Shown piece by piece: positions 1 through 7,925 of a stretch of 64,000 bases of DNA. Where the stretch lies: assembly GCF_002276045.1 (NCBI RefSeq), contig NZ_NQMR01000005.1:1-64000 (forward strand). The letters are read 5' to 3'. The notes beneath the pieces were generated by a model, which worked only from the letters and a program-made list of their open reading frames with translations, had not been told where the DNA came from and did no database searches. This DNA is from Pseudoalteromonas sp. NBT06-2. GTDB taxonomy: Bacteria; Pseudomonadota; Gammaproteobacteria; Enterobacterales; Alteromonadaceae. The translations under genes were made by a program, and so were the position numbers. Position 1 is the first letter of the stretch. The number at the start of each line of letters is the position of its first letter.

Positions 1-15
1 AAGATACTTTATCGC

Positions 16-1078
16 CTATTGTTGGTTAAATTTATCATGTAATTTATGTGGGAATAGCTGCGTGTAAACTTGCCATAAAATATTTAAATTGCGGTGGGCA
101 GTAACTTGGGCTACTTCTTCAATAGAGTAACCTTTTTCAAATAATCGGCTTGCACCTTCACGACGTAAATCGTGATAACGTAAATCTTCAATACCTAAAT
201 CAGAACGCACCTTTTGAAAACCCGCGGTAACAGAACGTGAATTAAAGGGAAAAATTAAATCACTATCACGACTTTGTTTTTTAGCAATATCAAAACTGCC
301 TGCCAATAAAGGTACTATCATGTGATTACCTTCTTTTTTGCGTGGGTCTTTTCGGTCCCGTACTAAAATTGTTTTGTGATCTTCGTTTAAATCCTCCCAA
401 CGCAACTTGCAAACTTCACCAATTCGCATACAAGTTATTATAGAAAAATCTAAAATATCTAAAAAAGGAATACGCACTTTACTGTTTGGACGGTACTCCA
501 TTCTTTGTTTTAAGCCTTCACGCAATTCATCTAATTCATTTTCAGTTGGTCGCCTAGTTCGTTTTTGGCTTTTACCAACTAAACCCATTTCAATTAGAAC
601 GGGTACCGCTTCTTCAAAAACTTGAAAGTTTGCTGATACATTCCAAACAGGTGAGGCTTTTTTCATTACAGAACGTAAATAAGCAATATCATGATATATA
701 GTTGCAGGACCAGCACCTGAACTTTTTCTATTATTACAATGCTCTATTAGGTCACTACACTTCAAAGCATTACTTTTAATTTTTGATATATCACAATCCA
801 TAAGCATTTTAATTACATACTGTTTAGTTCTACCTGTATTGTTCCACAGAGCATGATTATTAAAGTATAAAAAGCGACACCACTTTTTGCTTATTTAAGG
901 TGCCCTCCTCCTCTAAATTCACGCAGCGTGCCAAACCCCAGTTACGTGCAACTTCTTTTTTGCTGAAAGTTTTTGAGTCACGGTGTATAATTTTGCCAGA
1001 TTCTTTAACGCGCACAGTACAGCGGTAGCTAAACTCTCCACTTACCTTTGCACGTTTTTCAATATTAAATGATGCCAT
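16..1078 (-). pseudogene. Frameshifted tyrosine recombinase of the dusA-associated integrase type
   Basis: Two reading frames on the minus strand make one integrase. The 72-residue piece at 860-1078 has the Arm DNA-binding look (SYRCTVRVKESGKIIHRDSKTF). The 263-residue piece at 16-807 has the catalytic core: Arg128 in CMRIGEV, His212-x-x-Arg215 in YHDLRRE, His238 in TAHRN and nucleophile Tyr248 in WQVYTQLF. They join at an A5 run near 880. Removing one A would read NKQKWCRFLY and continue open to the core, so a single +1 frameshift (or sequencing error) splits the gene. The stretch between arm and core is also shorter than I expect for this family. It is transcribed away from dusA, the arrangement known for integrases that target the dusA 5' end. 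If the frameshift is real the enzyme is dead, because the catalytic fragment would lack the arm domain. Confidence 0.75.
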
Positions 1079-1183
1079 ATTCCGTTATTACCGTTAGTAG
1101 TCCTACCCCAAGAGGGGCCCATAAGGGGCGCTATATATGAAAATTAAACGAAATTACAGGTAATTCAGGGCAATTAAACATAA

Positions 1184-2197
1184 ATGAACAACGCAGTAAA
1201 ACAAGGCTTAAAGCCAGTAAAACCAGTAGATACAAGCTTTAGACGCTTCTCCATTGCGCCCATGCTTGATTGGACTGATCGTCATTGTCGTACTTTTCAT
1301 CGTCAGTTAACTAAAAATACTGTTTTATATACTGAAATGGTAACGACTGGTGCTATTTTATTTGGTCGAGGTGATTATTTACATTTTAACCATCACGAGC
1401 AACCTGTTGCTTTGCAGTTAGGAGGTTCAGATCCTGAAGCTTTGGCTGAGTGTGCTAAATTGGCTCAAAATCGTGGTTATAATGAAATAAATCTGAATGT
1501 AGGATGTCCATCAGATCGTGTACAAAATGGACGTTTTGGTGCGTGTTTAATGGCAGAGCCCAAATTGGTCGCTGAATGTGTTTCTGCTATGAAAGCAAAA
1601 GTGGATATTCCTGTTACTTTAAAAACACGAATTGGTATAGATGAACAAGATTCGTATGAATTTTTATGTGATTTTATTGATACTACACATAAAGTTGGTT
1701 GTGATGATTATATTATTCATGCGCGTAAAGCATGGTTAAATGGTCTAAGCCCGAAAGAAAATAGGGAAGTACCGCCGCTTGATTATGAACGTGTATATCA
1801 ACTTAAAAAGGACTACCCTCACTTAGATATTAGTATTAACGGTGGAGTAAAAACGCTTAATGATTCTATTTCTCATTTGAAAAAGTTAGATGGTGTAATG
1901 ATGGGGCGTGAAGCATATGCAAATCCATTTATACTTGCCCAAGTCGATCAGCTTATTTATGGTAACGAAACAGTTAATTCAGTTACACGTCATCAAGTTG
2001 TACGTAATATGTATGATTATATTGAAGATGAAATGTGTAAAGGTGCAAACTTTTGGCACGTCGCTCGCCATATGTTAGGCATGTTTCAAGGCTTGCCTGG
2101 TGCACGTTCATATCGTCGTCATCTATCTGAAAATGGTCATGGTAAACAAGCTGATGTTAGTACGATGGAAAAAGCGTTGTCATTTGTGGCTGAATAA
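1184..2197 (+). CDS. dusA: tRNA-dihydrouridine(20/20a) synthase DusA
   Basis: FMN-dependent enzyme that reduces uridine 20/20a in the tRNA D-loop. The 337-residue protein has a TIM-barrel start ([12 protein letters not shown], residues 25-36), the catalytic cysteine in [10 protein letters not shown] (Cys108), the flavin-binding lysine in TLKTRIG (about Lys147) and His179 in IIHARKAWL. The [15 protein letters not shown] segment is typical of DusA rather than DusB or DusC. Length matches the family. The segment coding for residues 24-36 is the usual integration site of dusA-targeting islands, and a broken integrase lies just upstream in the opposite orientation. The N-terminal 20 residues are poorly conserved in the family and may have been supplied by the integrated element. 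Confidence 0.96.
   Translation: MNNAVKQGLKPVKPVDTSFRRFSIAPMLDWTDRHCRTFHRQLTKNTVLYTEMVTTGAILFGRGDYLHFNHHEQPVALQLGGSDPEALAECAKLAQNRGYNEINLNVGCPSDRVQNGRFGACLMAEPKLVAECVSAMKAKVDIPVTLKTRIGIDEQDSYEFLCDFIDTTHKVGCDDYIIHARKAWLNGLSPKENREVPPLDYERVYQLKKDYPHLDISINGGVKTLNDSISHLKKLDGVMMGREAYANPFILAQVDQLIYGNETVNSVTRHQVVRNMYDYIEDEMCKGANFWHVARHMLGMFQGLPGARSYRRHLSENGHGKQADVSTMEKALSFVAE
1256..1290 (+). other. Predicted attachment site in the dusA 5' end
   Basis: This segment encodes the [11 protein letters not shown] region of DusA. Elements carrying dusA-associated integrases recombine here and restore the reading frame. The adjacent divergent integrase relic supports the reading. The second copy that would mark the other end is not in this window, so the element must extend to the left of position 1. 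Confidence 0.4.
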
Positions 2198-2504
2198 TAC
2201 AAATATCATTAAAAATGTGACCATTTTAAATGGTCTAAAGATACTTATTAACGCATCAAGTAATGAATAATGTATTGTTTTCGGGATTTAGATTCCCGAA
2301 ATCGGAAGAATAGTAAAATTAAATTTATAATTTCATAGTCAAAATCACCAATTAATTCGTTAAATTAACCACTTTCAAAAACTAAAATTTAAATATATCT
2401 TAAAAATCAATGTCTTGTTTTTTACTTTTATACTTGGCACATACCTTGTAATACCTAATGTAACTTTAAAAAAATCGACATTATTTAATTCCAAGGAGAA
2501 TAAA

Positions 2505-2792
2505 ATGTTAAAGTTTACTCAAAAAGTTGCAGTTGGAATTTTTACAATTTTAGGTTTAACTGCTTCAGCAAACGCAGAGCAAGTAAATTTAAAAACTATG
2601 GTGAAACACACTGTTTTATCTCAGATTAACGAAACAAAAGCTCAAATAGAAATAGAGACTCATAAGAGTATTCAAATGACTTTAAATAATTTTAATCATG
2701 TAATTCGTCCGAATCGTGTCATTATTAGAGATCTTAAAGTTCAGTCTAATACTAAATCCAAATCTTTTATTATTGCTCAAGTAACTAAGTAG
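2505..2792 (+). CDS. Small secreted protein of unknown function
   Basis: A 95-residue protein starting at the ATG that follows a strong AAGGAG ribosome site (2493-2498). An upstream in-frame extension to 2415 has no such site. Residues 1-24 form a signal peptide (KVAVGIFTILGLTASANA followed by EQ), so the mature protein of about 71 residues is probably periplasmic. The mature part is rich in Thr, Asn, Gln and Lys and is predicted helical around NETKAQIEIETHKSIQMTL. I recognise no family. It is followed closely by two tiny membrane-peptide genes that may be co-transcribed with it. Confidence 0.65.
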   Translation: MLKFTQKVAVGIFTILGLTASANAEQVNLKTMVKHTVLSQINETKAQIEIETHKSIQMTLNNFNHVIRPNRVIIRDLKVQSNTKSKSFIIAQVTK

Positions 2793-2801
2793 GGATGTTT
2801 T

Positions 2802-2930
2802 ATGATTCAATCATCGTTATTGTTCAGTATCTTACTAACACCTGTAGCAAGTTTGTTATTGACGTTTATGGGAGTTCAGCTTAGTCGTCGAGCGCGCATT
2901 TTAATGCAATGGTGCTTTGCTCGAAGGTGA
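2802..2930 (+). CDS. 42-residue single-span membrane peptide, copy 1
   Basis: Starts at ATG 2802 after TAGGGATGTTTT, nine bases past the stop of the secreted-protein gene. One hydrophobic helix (SLLFSILLTPVASLLLTFMGV) is followed by a basic tail (LSRRARILMQWCFARR), so a single membrane span with a cytoplasmic tail is likely. Its core pattern P-V-x-S-x-x-x-T-x-x-G-V matches the peptide encoded at 3080-3193, which suggests the two are duplicates. The family is unknown to me. Support comes from the ribosome site, position and paralogy only. Confidence 0.45.
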   Translation: MIQSSLLFSILLTPVASLLLTFMGVQLSRRARILMQWCFARR

Positions 2931-3079
2931 ATTTAGCTTAATTTGGTTTAAGTTAAATTTATCATTGTTTTCCATTCATCATTTATATTAACCATTTATC
3001 ACTTTATAAAATAATTACAAAGTAATTAAGTTATTTTACAGTCTATTATTAATGGTTAGCACAAGGTTAGGTAGCTCTC

Positions 3080-3193
3080 ATGGTTGATTTATTTCCGCTT
3101 TTAACATTATTCTTAATCCCTGTATTGAGCATGGTTGCAACATATATTGGCGTTAACTTATTTCAAAAACTGCCTTATTATTCAAAGCTGTAA
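3080..3193 (+). CDS. 37-residue single-span membrane peptide, copy 2
   Basis: Starts at ATG 3080 after TTAGGTAGCTCTC. The peptide LFPLLTLFLIPVLSMVATYIG is almost entirely a membrane helix with a short tail ending YYSKL. It shares the pattern L-x-P-V-x-S-x-x-x-T-x-x-G-V with the 2802-2930 product. Two independent short frames keeping the same pattern argue that both are real genes. Function unknown. The phage-shock operon starts about 980 bp downstream, with repeats in between. Confidence 0.45.
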   Translation: MVDLFPLLTLFLIPVLSMVATYIGVNLFQKLPYYSKL

Positions 3194-3373
3194 GAATTGA
3201 TAAGTCAAAACTTAATCACTTCATATTGTTATTTAAGTTGTATTTTGATTAAGGCTCCAATAAATGTACTTTTACGCTTAAAACTAATGCCATTCATCAA
3301 GCTATCTGGAACTATCAAAAAAACCATTGTAATACCTCTCAATAAAAATTCACCTAACTTCGATCCCATAACT

Positions 3374-3687
3374 TATACCCAAGCCACTTCAAGATGTGAG
3401 GTTCAGGACTGCTGAGCAATTCATGATCTAGGCGCATCTTTGCATTAATGGTTACTCCCTTAAAAAAAGATGGACCGGCAATATGCTCCTGCATTGCTCT
3501 AGTACCTACATCCATGCAGGCAACAACGAGCATGATTTGCTCAGAAGTCCCTGTAAGGTTGGTTTATAAATACTTTATGTAGCGTTATTGATTTTGAAAA
3601 GGGAATAACCATGTTCTTCAATCAATGCCTAGCCTAAAGTATTTCTACTTCCAACTGAATCCTGCATCTTGAAGTGGTTTGGGTATA
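3374..3687. repeat. MITE-like inverted-repeat element, copy 1
   Basis: A 314-bp unit bounded by 23-bp terminal inverted repeats, TATACCCAAGCCACTTCAAG(ATG) at 3374-3396 and its complement at 3665-3687, with one mismatch. It has no coding capacity. Related units lie at 30887-31154 and about 42801-43066. It contains an internal GGGAATAACC stretch that also occurs in the 30.9 kb copy. Confidence 0.75.
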
Positions 3688-3729
3688 TACCCATGCTCTG
3701 AAATCTGCATTGCCAAGTAGTACGGGATA
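3688..3729. repeat. Decayed half-element of the same repeat family
   Basis: Directly after copy 1, the sequence reads CTCTGAAATCTGCATTGCCA and then AGTAGTACGGGATA. It resembles the right end of the 30.9 kb copy (CTGAAATCATGCATTTCCAA then GTAGCTTGGGTATA). It looks like the remnant of a second element inserted beside the first. Confidence 0.5.
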
Positions 3730-3772
3730 CCAATTCAAATAAATATATGATCAATCTAAATGGTCTAAATAT

Positions 3773-3814
3773 GCAATAGCTGCTTGCTTTCAATCCCAAT
3801 AGGCCAGCTATTGC
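3773..3814. repeat. Inverted repeat with 10-bp arms
   Basis: GCAATAGCTG (3773-3782) is exactly complementary to CAGCTATTGC (3805-3814), with a 22-base loop. The arms are not followed by a T run, so this is not an obvious terminator. It may be part of another degraded mobile repeat in the 984-bp gap between the tiny peptides and pspA. The rest of that gap (about 3815-4109) is A+T-rich with no gene visible. Confidence 0.45.
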
Positions 3815-4109
3815 TCAATCAAGCGCCTTGCTATTGAAAATTTATCCTTACTTATATTAGATCGCTTAATTAATATAATTGATATTACTTTAAATTTTTC
3901 TGTGCATTTTAATTTTCATATCTAACGCAATTCATTTTTGTTATAAATATTACTAGAAAATCATACTGGTCAATTTGGCTATTTGCAGTGGTTAAATTAA
4001 CTAAAATTTGAAATTTTAGAATAATTAAATTTATAGTATCACTAGGTTTTATTTTTAAATTCACATTCAAATCATTGTTTTTTAATTACTTTTTGTTTTT
4101 GATTCTAGT

Positions 4110-4125
4110 TGGCACAGCAATTGTA
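4110..4125 (+). promoter_or_regulatory. Sigma54 (-24/-12) promoter of the psp operon
   Basis: TGGCACAGCAATTGTA fits the sigma54 consensus TGGCAC-N5-TTGC with one change at the -12 end (TTGT). It lies about 50 bp before the pspA start, where phage-shock operons of gammaproteobacteria have a PspF-activated sigma54 promoter. No pspF gene is adjacent, so the activator must be elsewhere. Confidence 0.65.
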
Positions 4126-4177
4126 ATGAGTAATATATAAATGAAAAAATCATTATTAATCAACAAGGAGAATGGTT

Positions 4178-4837
4178 ATGGGAGTATTTACTCGTCTAAC
4201 AGATATTATTCAATCAAATGTTTTATCAGCACTGGATAAGGCTGAAGACACTGAAAAGTTAGTACGTCTAGTGATCCAAGAAATGGAAGAGACATTAATC
4301 GAAGTAAGAAGGACTCAAGCTGGATTTTTTGGTGATAAAAAAGCACTTAACCGAGAAATAACTGCATCAAATGAATATATTGACTTTTGGCAACAAAAAG
4401 CGGAGTTAGCGCTTGAGAAGCAACGAGATGATTTAGCAAAATCGGCTTTAATAGAAAAGAACAAAGCTGTGAAAGTTGTTGAAAATTTAGATGCTGAGAT
4501 GATTAAGATCGATTCTGCTTTAAATCAATTAAAAACTGATGCAGATAGCTTACAAGCTAAATTAGAACACGTAAAAGCAAGGCAAGCTAGCATAATGAAC
4601 AAAGAAGAAACGATCACTTCTAGGTTAAAAATAAAAGCGCAACTTCATAGCGAACAGATCAATAAAGCGTTAGAGCGCTTTGGGTCTGTAGAGCGAAAAG
4701 TAGATGAAATTGAAGCGAAAGTTGAGTCGTATGATTTAGGCAAAGCACCCAGTTTGCAGCAGCAATTTAATGAGCTTGAAATAAATGATGTAATTGAAAC
4801 GCAATTAGCTGAACTTAAAAAGAAAGTTGCGGCTTAA
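4178..4837 (+). CDS. pspA: Phage shock protein PspA
   Basis: Peripheral inner-membrane protein of the ESCRT-III/Vipp1 superfamily that oligomerises on damaged membrane and, in enterobacteria, restrains PspF. The 219-residue protein is almost wholly coiled coil and has the family N-terminus MGVFTRLTDIIQSNVLSALDKAEDTEK, the amphipathic membrane-binding helix. I chose the second ATG because AAGGAG at 4165-4170 lies 7 bases before it, but only 1 base before the ATG at 4172. A sigma54 promoter stands upstream and a pspC-like gene follows, so the operon is pspA-pspC-(membrane protein). No pspB is present. Confidence 0.93.
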   Translation: MGVFTRLTDIIQSNVLSALDKAEDTEKLVRLVIQEMEETLIEVRRTQAGFFGDKKALNREITASNEYIDFWQQKAELALEKQRDDLAKSALIEKNKAVKVVENLDAEMIKIDSALNQLKTDADSLQAKLEHVKARQASIMNKEETITSRLKIKAQLHSEQINKALERFGSVERKVDEIEAKVESYDLGKAPSLQQQFNELEINDVIETQLAELKKKVAA

Positions 4838-4859
4838 TTATAAACCTGAGGGGAAAGTA

Positions 4860-5069
4860 GTGAGTAAATATCAAAATACAAATTCATTTTATAAAGATAA
4901 GTTAAATAAAAAAATATCAGGTGTATGTGCAGGTTTAGCGCATAGTAATAACTTTCCTGTTTGGACGGTACGTTTAGTGACATTGTTTTTATTTTTCATG
5001 TTTCCAGTTGCAGTTTTAATTGGTTATTTTATTGGCGCAATGGTATTGCCAGAGCGTTATGAGTTTTAA
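4860..5069 (+). CDS. PspC-domain membrane protein
   Basis: A 69-residue protein with a compact PspC domain: KLNKKISGVCAGLAHSNNFPVWTVRLVTLFLFF, one membrane helix, and a closing LPERYEF. PspC proteins sense membrane stress and recruit PspA. I chose the GTG at 4860, which follows GAGGGGAAAG. The frame is open up to 4827 but would then overlap pspA without a ribosome site. At 69 residues it lacks the long C-terminal tail of enterobacterial PspC (about 119), so it is a minimal PspC-type protein. Confidence 0.8.
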   Translation: MSKYQNTNSFYKDKLNKKISGVCAGLAHSNNFPVWTVRLVTLFLFFMFPVAVLIGYFIGAMVLPERYEF

Positions 5070-5117
5070 AGCTTTAATACTACCCTAAATCTGATTGATT
5101 TAGGGTTAGGGGATTTT

Positions 5118-5453
5118 ATGAAAACACTGATTATCATTAGCTTGATGTTATTTTTATATATGTGTGGTTTTTTTAACTTCGATCATTTCCATATTTACTG
5201 GCCATTTAACTTTCAATTTGATGATTTATGGATAGAGCCGATAGCAACAGTACTGCTTGTAAGTTTAGCTATTCTTGTTGTGACTGCGGTGTGTATATTT
5301 CTTACTGTCGGGATCGCAGGCATTATCGGAGCAAGTTTACTCGTAGTTGCAAGTGCATTACTGTTTAGTGGCGTTGCTGTTTTATGGCCGTTTTTATTAA
5401 TCGGCTTAGTGATTTGGCTACTTGTAGGAGAAAAAAAATCTGCTTCTGCGTGA
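5118..5453 (+). CDS. Hydrophobic membrane protein of the psp operon
   Basis: A 111-residue protein with an N-terminal hydrophobic segment (TLIIISLMLFLYMCGFF), an aromatic periplasmic stretch (NFDHFHIYWPFNFQFDDLW) and two or three further helices rich in Val, Ile and Ala, ending GEKKSASA. A GGTTAGGGGA ribosome site precedes it and only 48 bases separate it from the pspC-like gene, so it is probably the last gene of the phage-shock operon. I do not recognise a named family; similar hydrophobic genes commonly trail pspA-pspC in marine gammaproteobacteria. Confidence 0.7.
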   Translation: MKTLIIISLMLFLYMCGFFNFDHFHIYWPFNFQFDDLWIEPIATVLLVSLAILVVTAVCIFLTVGIAGIIGASLLVVASALLFSGVAVLWPFLLIGLVIWLLVGEKKSASA

Positions 5454-5557
5454 TATTAATGAATGTATTTATTAATACAAATTAATACAATGAGATAAGT
5501 GCGCCTGAGCACATGTTAAGGTAAAATAAATACTCATTGAATAAATTGGGTACATTT

Positions 5558-6007
5558 ATGAGGTTTTTAGTATTTATTTCAGCTTTTTGTATTTTTTATA
5601 TTAACTCTGCAATAGCGCATACAACTTTAATTGATGTTCAAGTACGCTCATTTATACCTGGGGCAAGCAATAGTGTCGCATATTTTACTTTAGATAATGA
5701 TACTAAAGATATACGTACTCTTGTAAGTGCTGAAGTTGAAGGTATAAAGCGGGTTGAAATTCATCAACATAAATTTATTAATGGCATGATGAAAATGAGT
5801 CGATTACACTCACTTGATATAAATGCTTATCATCAAGTGCATTTTCGGCCGGGCGGTCTGCATTTAATGTTATTCGAACCAATTCAATTTCCAAAACCTG
5901 GGGATAAAATCAAATTAACACTTCACTTTACTAAAGGTGAATCTATTTCTATTCAAGCCGATGTTATAAAGCTTGGTGAAGAAAAACAAAACCATAGCCA
6001 TCATTAA
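5558..6007 (+). CDS. Periplasmic PCu(A)C-type copper chaperone
   Basis: A 149-residue protein with a signal peptide (FLVFISAFCIFYINSAIAH) and a cupredoxin-like PCu(A)C fold. Such proteins carry Cu(I) in the periplasm, typically to cytochrome oxidase. Candidate ligands are His and Met in VEIHQHKFINGMMKM and the C-terminal HFRPGGLHLMLF, the family's characteristic segment. The tail KQNHSHH adds a histidine cluster. The first ATG is used. An in-frame TTG at 5537 would add seven residues but has no better ribosome site. The downstream gene starts 9 bases later, so co-transcription is likely. The MbnP/MbnH copper-related pair is far away at 34 kb. Confidence 0.82.
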   Translation: MRFLVFISAFCIFYINSAIAHTTLIDVQVRSFIPGASNSVAYFTLDNDTKDIRTLVSAEVEGIKRVEIHQHKFINGMMKMSRLHSLDINAYHQVHFRPGGLHLMLFEPIQFPKPGDKIKLTLHFTKGESISIQADVIKLGEEKQNHSHH

Positions 6008-6016
6008 GGAAATAAT

Positions 6017-7003
6017 ATGTTAGAGCATAAAGGCAAGATAACCGCTGGGCTATTAGGGGTATTATTAATTAATTATTTGATTGCTGTTTATTGGAGTTTT
6101 GAACCTACTGTTTTCAATGTAAAACAATATGCGCAGCAGCAAGCAAATGAAAAAAATCAAAAGCTAGTTGTTGGCTATGTCACGACTTCAACATTAATTG
6201 CAGTGGCGAATACATTATTAGATAAACCAGGTGGTTATTTATCGAATGATATGATTCCGCCTTCAGTCATGATGGACAATATACCCGCTTGGGAATACGG
6301 TGCTTTAGAGATGATTCGAGACTTAGCATTATCTATGCGTAAAGATTTTAGTCGTTCACAGTCTCAATCTACTGAACACCAAGCACTTAAAAAAGCACAG
6401 CCACAATTTAATATTAGTTCAACGGCTTGGGCTTGGCCAAGTGCTGAATCTGAATATCAAAAAGGCATTGATTTTTTAATTCAATACAGAGATGGCATTG
6501 CGAATACAGCGGTAAACTCAAGTCAATTTTATGCCCGTGCTGATAATTTAAGATCATGGTTAAAAGAGTCAGAAAAGAGATTAGGAAGTTTAAGTCAAAG
6601 ATTAAGTGCGAGTGTTGGTCAAGAGCGTATTAATACCGATTTAGCAGGTGATAGCGCAGCGCAGCAAGCTACTTATAGCCCACAACAGAGCCAAATAAAA
6701 ACACCTTGGTTAAAAATTGATGATGTGTTTTATGAAGCGCGAGGTGCTTCATGGGCGTTGCTTCATTTTTTAAAGGCGGCTGAATTTGATTTTTCTGATG
6801 TTTTAGAGAAAAAAAATGCTAAAATCAGTTTACAACAAATAATCAGAGAGTTAGAAGCGACTCAGGATACTGTTTGGAGCCCTATTATTTTAAATGGCAG
6901 TGGCTTTGGTATTGGCGCAAATCACTCTTTAGTGATGGCTAATTATATCTCTAGAGCAAATGCCGCTTTAATTGAACTTTCAGAACTATTATCACAGGGA
7001 TAA
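6017..7003 (+). CDS. DUF2333 family membrane-anchored protein
   Basis: A 328-residue protein with one N-terminal helix (ITAGLLGVLLINYLIAVYWSFEP) and a large, probably periplasmic domain. Conserved-looking segments are GYVTTSTLIAVANTLLDKPGGYLSNDMIPPSVMMDNIPAWEYGAL (start of the domain, residues 54-98) and SAWALLHFLKA further on. It matches the DUF2333 family by these features; the function is unknown. It lies between the copper chaperone and a barrel protein with only 3-9 bases between genes, so the three form a transcription unit, perhaps linked to the envelope. Confidence 0.8.
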   Translation: MLEHKGKITAGLLGVLLINYLIAVYWSFEPTVFNVKQYAQQQANEKNQKLVVGYVTTSTLIAVANTLLDKPGGYLSNDMIPPSVMMDNIPAWEYGALEMIRDLALSMRKDFSRSQSQSTEHQALKKAQPQFNISSTAWAWPSAESEYQKGIDFLIQYRDGIANTAVNSSQFYARADNLRSWLKESEKRLGSLSQRLSASVGQERINTDLAGDSAAQQATYSPQQSQIKTPWLKIDDVFYEARGASWALLHFLKAAEFDFSDVLEKKNAKISLQQIIRELEATQDTVWSPIILNGSGFGIGANHSLVMANYISRANAALIELSELLSQG

Positions 7004-7006
7004 ATT

Positions 7007-7765
7007 ATGAAAAAGCACTTGTTAGCAGTTGTAGCTGCTTCGGGTTTAACTGCACCTCTTGTTCAAGCTGATACAATTTTAGGTGTTTATGCAGGCGTAG
7101 AAGCTTGGCAAGCAGAGTCAACTGGTAGTATTTCTGATAGTGGGCCTCTTGAGACTTTTGATTTTGAAGATGAAACACTCACGAGTTTTTATGTTGCCCT
7201 AGAGCATCCAATTCCTTTAGTGCCAAATATTAAAATTAAACATAATGAAATTAAAATATTTGGTACGAGTACAGGAAATTTTTCATTTGGTGATAGCTCA
7301 TTTCAAATTGGAACTGTAACTAAGACTACTGCAGATTTAACTCATAATGATTTTATTTTGTATTATGAAATATTTGATAACTCATTACTTTCAATTGACC
7401 TTGGTTTTAATGTTAAGCAATTTGACGGTAGCGTTGCGATGGAAGGCACTGTTGGTGGAGTACCAGAACAAGATGAAAATGTTAATTTCTCTGGTTATGT
7501 ACCATTAGGTTATGCCGCTGCTGAAGTGGGTTTACCTATGACTGGCTTAAGTGTGTTTTTTGAAGGTAGTTTATTAGCGATTGATGATAGCAAAATTCAA
7601 GACTTCCAAGTAGGTGTTGCTTGGGAGGTAGTTGATAATATGGCCGTAGATATTGCTGTTAAGTTTGGTTACCGTTCATTATTAATGGAACTTAATGATA
7701 TTGATGATATTACCACTGACTTAGAAGTAAAAGGTCCATTTTTGGGTGTTCAAGTTCACTTCTAG
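7007..7765 (+). CDS. TIGR04219-type outer membrane beta-barrel protein
   Basis: A 252-residue protein with a signal peptide cut after VQA (KKHLLAVVAASGLTAPLVQADTILGVYAG). Alternating hydrophobic strands follow throughout, and it ends GPFLGVQVHF with a terminal Phe, as outer-membrane barrels do. The N-terminal TILGVYAGVEAWQ and the PLVPNIKIKHNE segment are typical of the TIGR04219 group, whose function is unknown. It closes the 5.5-7.8 kb unit and is followed by a hairpin terminator. Confidence 0.8.
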   Translation: MKKHLLAVVAASGLTAPLVQADTILGVYAGVEAWQAESTGSISDSGPLETFDFEDETLTSFYVALEHPIPLVPNIKIKHNEIKIFGTSTGNFSFGDSSFQIGTVTKTTADLTHNDFILYYEIFDNSLLSIDLGFNVKQFDGSVAMEGTVGGVPEQDENVNFSGYVPLGYAAAEVGLPMTGLSVFFEGSLLAIDDSKIQDFQVGVAWEVVDNMAVDIAVKFGYRSLLMELNDIDDITTDLEVKGPFLGVQVHF

Positions 7766-7810
7766 TTAAAATAATCAGACTATTTTTATTATTAAATTAT
7801 CGAAATTTAA

Positions 7811-7833
7811 AACCTGCTTTATGCAGGTTTTTT
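7811..7833 (+). terminator. Rho-independent terminator after the barrel gene
   Basis: AACCTGC and GCAGGTT form a 7-bp stem with a short loop (TTTAT), followed by a T run. Confidence 0.8.
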
Positions 7834-7925
7834 GTGCTTAACGTAAAAACAAAACATACTGAACTTGAATTCTCGTGATTGTTGAACAACACTTATACTA
7901 TTGCTTTTGTTTTTGAAAATATCGC

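Noticed and set aside
2219..2301. Two hairpins after dusA (GACCATTT/AAATGGTC and TTTCGGGA/TCCCGAAA)
   Set aside because: Possible terminators, but neither is followed by a T run, so not called.
3197..3415. 72-codon open frame
   Set aside because: Runs into the terminal inverted repeat of MITE-like copy 1, has no ribosome site and no protein-like composition.
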